Position numbers and translations under genes: made by a program
Part shown: positions 4,818 to 7,284 of the stretch, one piece after another
Position numbering within the stretch: the first letter of the stretch is position 1
How the letters are laid out: every line of letters begins with the position of its first letter
The notes under the pieces: model-generated
Database searches by the model: none
The model's input: only the letters and a program-made list of their open reading frames with translations
Told to the model about the DNA's origin: nothing
Assembly (NCBI GenBank): GCA_030603505.1
Contig: JAUVXQ010000060.1
Coordinates: 1-7,284, forward strand
DNA from: Candidatus Heimdallarchaeota archaeon
Lineage (GTDB): Archaea; Asgardarchaeota; Heimdallarchaeia; Heimdallarchaeales; Heimdallarchaeaceae
Length of the DNA stretch: 7,284 bases
Reading direction: 5' to 3'

Positions 4818-6662
4818 ATGAGAAAGAAAACAATAATAATTCTACTAATACTAACGTTCGCAATCTACACTTTGAATATCAATGTACAAATAACTGCTGA
4901 AGAGAATAATTACAGACCTACTTCGCTAGAGTTGACTCCTCACGATCAAATATCCATTACTTCTGATAGTGATTTTTTGGTTTTTCCAGGCTCAGGAACA
5001 TCTGAGGACCCTTATCTTATTGATGGTTACAATATCACAACAACAAGTGATGAAGGTATTTATATTAGAGGTACAACGAAATATTTCATTATTCGTAACT
5101 GTTATGTGGACGCAAATGATTATGGTATTTATATCACTGATGTAGCTGATGGTACAGCAACTGTCATTAACAACACGTGCAACAATAACAAATATGGCAT
5201 CAGTCTTGGCTCTACTGTTAGATCTACGGTTGCTAACAACACTTTTACTAATTGTGGTTTAAAAATAGTCGAAGATACCATTGATGCTTATCTCTCGCAT
5301 ACTGTCGAGAATAATTGGGTGAATGGTAAAAAACTAGGTTTTTACACTAACCTTGACTCTACGATCATTGCTGAACCAGTTTATGGTCAATTAATATTAG
5401 TCAATTGTACTAATGTTACAGTACGTGACCAAATATTAAATGATGCTACAACTGGTTTATTTCTCTACTCCTGTACATCTTCAGCTATTATTAACAACAC
5501 ATGCAGCGACAATCACTACGTAGGCATCTATCTTGACTATTCTGGTAGTTCTACTGTTGCAAACAACACGTGTAGCAATAACTACAGAGGTATCTATCTT
5601 GTCTATTCTGGTAGTTCTACTGTTGCAAACAACACTTGCAGCAATAACAACTACAGAGGTATCTATCTTGACTATTCTGGTAATTCTACTGTTACAAAAA
5701 ACACTTGCAGCAATAACAACAACTATGGCATCAGGTTTTACGTTTCTGGCAGTTCGACGGTGGCAAACAACACTTTTACTAATTGTGGTTTACGTATAAG
5801 AGAAGAGACAATTGATGCATACCTATCATATACTGTCGAGAATAATTGTGTGAATGGGAAAAAACTAGGTTATTACCCCAACCTTGACTCTACGATAATT
5901 GCTGAACCAGTTTATGGTCAATTAATATTAGTCAATTGTACTAATGTTACAGTACGTGACCAAATAATAAATAGCGCTACAATTGGTCTATTTCTCTACT
6001 CTTGTACATCTTCAGTTATTATTAACAACACTTGTAGCAATAACAACTACTGGGGCATCTATCTTTACGATTCTGGTAGTTCTACTATTGCAAACAACAC
6101 TTGCAACAACAATGGCTATGGTATCAGGCTTTCCTTTTCTGGTAGTTCTACTATTGCAAACAACACTTGCAGCAACAATAACGGGCATGGCATCTATCTT
6201 GGGGCTTCTGGGAGTTCGACTGTTACTAACAACACCTGCAAAAATAACAACAGGGAAAGTATATATCTTGACAATTCTGATTTTTGTGTCGTTACTTACA
6301 ATCTTTTACAAGAAAATGAAGGCTATGGAGTATACTCCTCGATTGCTTCTGATAATAATCTTATTCACCATAATACCTTTGAAGATAATAATCTAGGAGG
6401 AACTTCCCAAGCTTTTGATGAAGGTGCTAACAACTTTTGGTATGATACTGAAACACAAGAGGGCAATTACTGGTCAGATTGGTCAGGTACAGGTTCTTAT
6501 TCTATTGCTGGTTTTGCAGGTTCAGAAGATCTCTATCCTCTCGATGAACCTGCTGAATATTCTACAGATGAAAATCCATTAAACTTCACATTTACTCTCC
6601 TAATGTTAGTAGTTCCTTTAATACTCACAAGGATAATCTCAAATAAGAAAAAGAAAAAATAG
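4818..6662 (+). CDS. Secreted, membrane-anchored parallel beta-helix (NosD/PbH1-like) surface protein
   Basis: I chose the ATG at 4818 because it opens a clear signal peptide, M-R-K-K then a hydrophobic core (residues 5-23); the frame extends to a TTG at 4767 but that would bury the positive head. The mature protein starts with the entry motif G-S-G-T-S-E-D-P-Y-L-I-D-G-Y, usual for archaeal right-handed beta-helix proteins. It then has 22 to 24-residue coils built on N-N-T-C ... G-I-Y-L ... S-G-S-S-T-V, interrupted twice by a 90-residue block with V-N-G-K-K-L-G and I-A-E-P-V-Y-G-Q. The end carries G-N-Y-W-S-D-W, then a membrane helix (about 590-609) and an N-K-K-K-K-K tail, so it is anchored with the helix outside the cell. 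Length is 614 residues. Nine coils carry N-T-C and two N-T-F. Many N-x-T sequons could be glycosylated. Likely role is surface adhesion or carbohydrate contact; the ligand is unknown. Confidence 0.85.
   Translation: MRKKTIIILLILTFAIYTLNINVQITAEENNYRPTSLELTPHDQISITSDSDFLVFPGSGTSEDPYLIDGYNITTTSDEGIYIRGTTKYFIIRNCYVDANDYGIYITDVADGTATVINNTCNNNKYGISLGSTVRSTVANNTFTNCGLKIVEDTIDAYLSHTVENNWVNGKKLGFYTNLDSTIIAEPVYGQLILVNCTNVTVRDQILNDATTGLFLYSCTSSAIINNTCSDNHYVGIYLDYSGSSTVANNTCSNNYRGIYLVYSGSSTVANNTCSNNNYRGIYLDYSGNSTVTKNTCSNNNNYGIRFYVSGSSTVANNTFTNCGLRIREETIDAYLSYTVENNCVNGKKLGYYPNLDSTIIAEPVYGQLILVNCTNVTVRDQIINSATIGLFLYSCTSSVIINNTCSNNNYWGIYLYDSGSSTIANNTCNNNGYGIRLSFSGSSTIANNTCSNNNGHGIYLGASGSSTVTNNTCKNNNRESIYLDNSDFCVVTYNLLQENEGYGVYSSIASDNNLIHHNTFEDNNLGGTSQAFDEGANNFWYDTETQEGNYWSDWSGTGSYSIAGFAGSEDLYPLDEPAEYSTDENPLNFTFTLLMLVVPLILTRIISNKKKKK
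5235..5500 (+). repeat. Long internal repeat, copy 1 (beta-helix gene)
   Basis: This stretch matches 5766-6031 at a constant offset of 531 nt (177 codons) with no indels. My hand alignment gives about 27 mismatches in 266 bases (about 90 percent identity), and some 70 bases around 5357-5425 are identical. It encodes the N-N-T-F to N-N-T-C block including V-N-G-K-K-L-G. Confidence 0.85.
5489..5765 (+). repeat. Short tandem coils, first array
   Basis: Four in-frame units of 66 to 69 nt encode N-N-T-C ... G-I-Y-L ... S-G-S-S-T-V coils, one turn of beta-helix each. The number of Asn between the Cys and the G-I motif varies, so units differ by one codon. Confidence 0.75.
5766..6031 (+). repeat. 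Long internal repeat, copy 2 (beta-helix gene)
   Basis: This is the second copy of the block at 5235-5500, in frame. Differences cluster in the first third of the copy. The intact frame and the identical core suggest a recent duplication or gene conversion. Confidence 0.85.
6020..6290 (+). repeat. Short tandem coils, second array
   Basis: Four further coils of the same design follow the second long repeat, the last grading into a diverged unit with D-N-S-D-F-C-V-V-T-Y. Sequence similarity to the first array is clear at DNA level, especially in the GGTAGTTCTACT and AACAACACTTGC segments. Confidence 0.75.
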
Positions 6663-6726
6663 ACAAGTAGTCAGAAACAACATAGAAAAGAAGTAATAAC
6701 AAGAACAAAACATTCAACTCTTCCTC

Positions 6727-6732
6727 TTTTTT
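6727..6732 (+). terminator. Oligo-T terminator of the beta-helix gene
   Basis: Six T within a pyrimidine-rich stretch (about 6717-6732), 65 nt after the stop, fits archaeal intrinsic termination. Confidence 0.5.
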
Positions 6733-6808
6733 ACATCATTTATATATGAGACAATAGATATGTTAGGGAACTAAACCTAAAGTCTATTACCTATTTTATT
6801 ACTCTTAC

Positions 6809-6861
6809 CCCAATAATTACAAAAACTATAATTAGTGGAAAGCATGCAGAGAGTTATTGGG
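6809..6861. repeat. 53-nt inverted repeat, copy D
   Basis: CCCAATAA (6809-6816) and TTATTGGG (6854-6861) pair over 8 bp around a 37-nt loop. Outside it, ACTCTT (6801-6806) pairs with AAGAGT (6866-6871), extending the stem across a small asymmetric bulge. It lies between two convergent genes and could be a shared 3' structure. Confidence 0.55.
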
Positions 6862-6917
6862 AAAGAAGAGTTAGATTAAGAAGAAAAAGAAGTTTTGGTT
6901 GACATATTAACCATCTA

Positions 6918-7187
6918 CTAACTCTGCTCATAATCTTCTTTAATAGATTTGATATGATTAGCTATTCTTGTACCCTTTGAACTTAAAGAAAAGAGTCGAG
7001 CTCGAAAACCTCCCGTACGTTCTAAAACCAAATCTAATCTTTTCAGCCCTTCTAAAACGTTATACAGTGCATTCAATCCTACACCCTCGATTTGTCGAAG
7101 CTCGGTAATATTTTTTTCTCCATTCTCTAGTAGTGTAAGAAGAACTCGCATTGATCCTTTTTGATCCAAAGCTTCCCAATAGCTCAT
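6918..7187 (-). CDS. Winged helix-turn-helix DNA-binding protein
   Basis: This 89-residue protein is almost entirely a winged-helix domain. Helix 1 covers about 4-21 (EALDQKGSMRVLLTLLE). The turn and helices 2 and 3 cover about 27-54 (I-T-E-L-R-Q ... L-Y-N-V-L-E-G-L-K-R-L-D-L-V). The wing is formed by L-E-R-T-G-G-F-R-A-R-L-F-S-L-S at 55-69, and a short C-terminal helix (73-86) may allow pairing. No ligand, metal or sensor domain is present, so it resembles the minimal ArsR/MarR-like regulators frequent in archaea. The start ATG at 7187 begins just before the first helix; no strong ribosome site is seen. Minus-strand oligo-T-rich sequence (about 6880-6897) follows the stop. A divergent TATA box beyond its own promoter suggests it may control the gene off the right edge and itself. 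Confidence 0.82.
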   Translation of the reverse strand: MSYWEALDQKGSMRVLLTLLENGEKNITELRQIEGVGLNALYNVLEGLKRLDLVLERTGGFRARLFSLSSKGTRIANHIKSIKEDYEQS

Positions 7188-7230
7188 AACAATTTAAGCC
7201 TAGCCCACATTTTAAGACTATCGCATAATT

Positions 7231-7239
7231 CTATATACT
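7231..7239 (-). promoter_or_regulatory. Candidate TATA box of the winged-helix gene
   Basis: AGTATATAG on the minus strand predicts a start of transcription near 7209 and a leader of about 22 nt. Other TATA-like strings lie close by, so the exact box is uncertain. Confidence 0.4.
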
Positions 7240-7250
7240 ATCTATAATAT

Positions 7251-7279
7251 ATGGGACACGACAGATTTATATATCCCAT
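7251..7279. promoter_or_regulatory. Divergent promoter with 6-bp inverted repeat
   Basis: ATGGGA (7251-7256) and TCCCAT (7274-7279) flank a 17-nt spacer whose right end is the plus-strand TATA-like box TTTATATAT (7266-7274). The box would serve a gene beyond the window. The inverted repeat is a candidate operator for the neighbouring winged-helix protein. Confidence 0.35.
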
Positions 7280-7284
7280 GAACC

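Noticed and set aside
5533..6396. Hydrophobic Leu/Thr-rich open frames at 5533-5799 and 5983-6396 on the plus strand
   Set aside because: They lie in another frame of the repetitive beta-helix gene; their periodic sequence simply mirrors its repeats.

Overview
The window is AT-rich and looks archaeal. The signs are TATA-like boxes about 25 to 55 bases ahead of starts, few strong ribosome binding sites, oligo-T run-offs, a short winged-helix regulator, and a secreted beta-helix protein with a C-terminal membrane anchor and a lysine tail. That style of beta-helix surface protein is common in Asgard archaea and some Euryarchaeota. I cannot fix the lineage from this window, and no rRNA or tRNA gene was seen.

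Layout. 2-820 (+): C-terminal end of a type I restriction HsdR subunit, whose 5' part lies outside the window. 821-1394: a gene-poor stretch with hairpins, possible minus-strand coding debris, and the promoter area of the next operon. 1395-3228 (+): a translationally coupled pair, an OLD/RecF-like ABC ATPase followed by a small stand-alone TOPRIM-like protein. 3275-3598 (-): headless, frameshifted remnant of what looks like a PD-(D/E)XK (Cas4/RecB-like) nuclease. 3587-3778 (+): a small, highly charged ORF with a PIP-box-like motif. 3943-4625 (-): a two-gene unit with a two-helix membrane protein and an 88-residue protein of unknown function. 4818-6662 (+): a large secreted, membrane-anchored beta-helix repeat protein with a 531-nt-offset internal duplication. 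6918-7187 (-): a winged-helix regulator, with a divergent promoter pointing out of the right edge.

Taken together, the left two thirds read as a defence-island fragment: restriction enzyme, ATPase plus TOPRIM pair, nuclease relic and a small membrane-protein unit. The ATPase/TOPRIM pair is the best candidate for a little-described defence system. It resembles the split ATPase plus TOPRIM layout known from PARIS and AbiL-type systems, but its TOPRIM partner is only 186 residues long.

The least expected signal is non-coding. Four inverted repeats with unrelated arm sequences (8 to 10 bp) each span exactly 53 nt from outer end to outer end (3299-3351, 3791-3843, 3903-3955, 6809-6861). All four lie between intact genes, although the first falls inside the nuclease relic and the third covers the stop codon of the 88-residue gene. 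I found these by eye, so a background test is needed, but the shared length is hard to dismiss.
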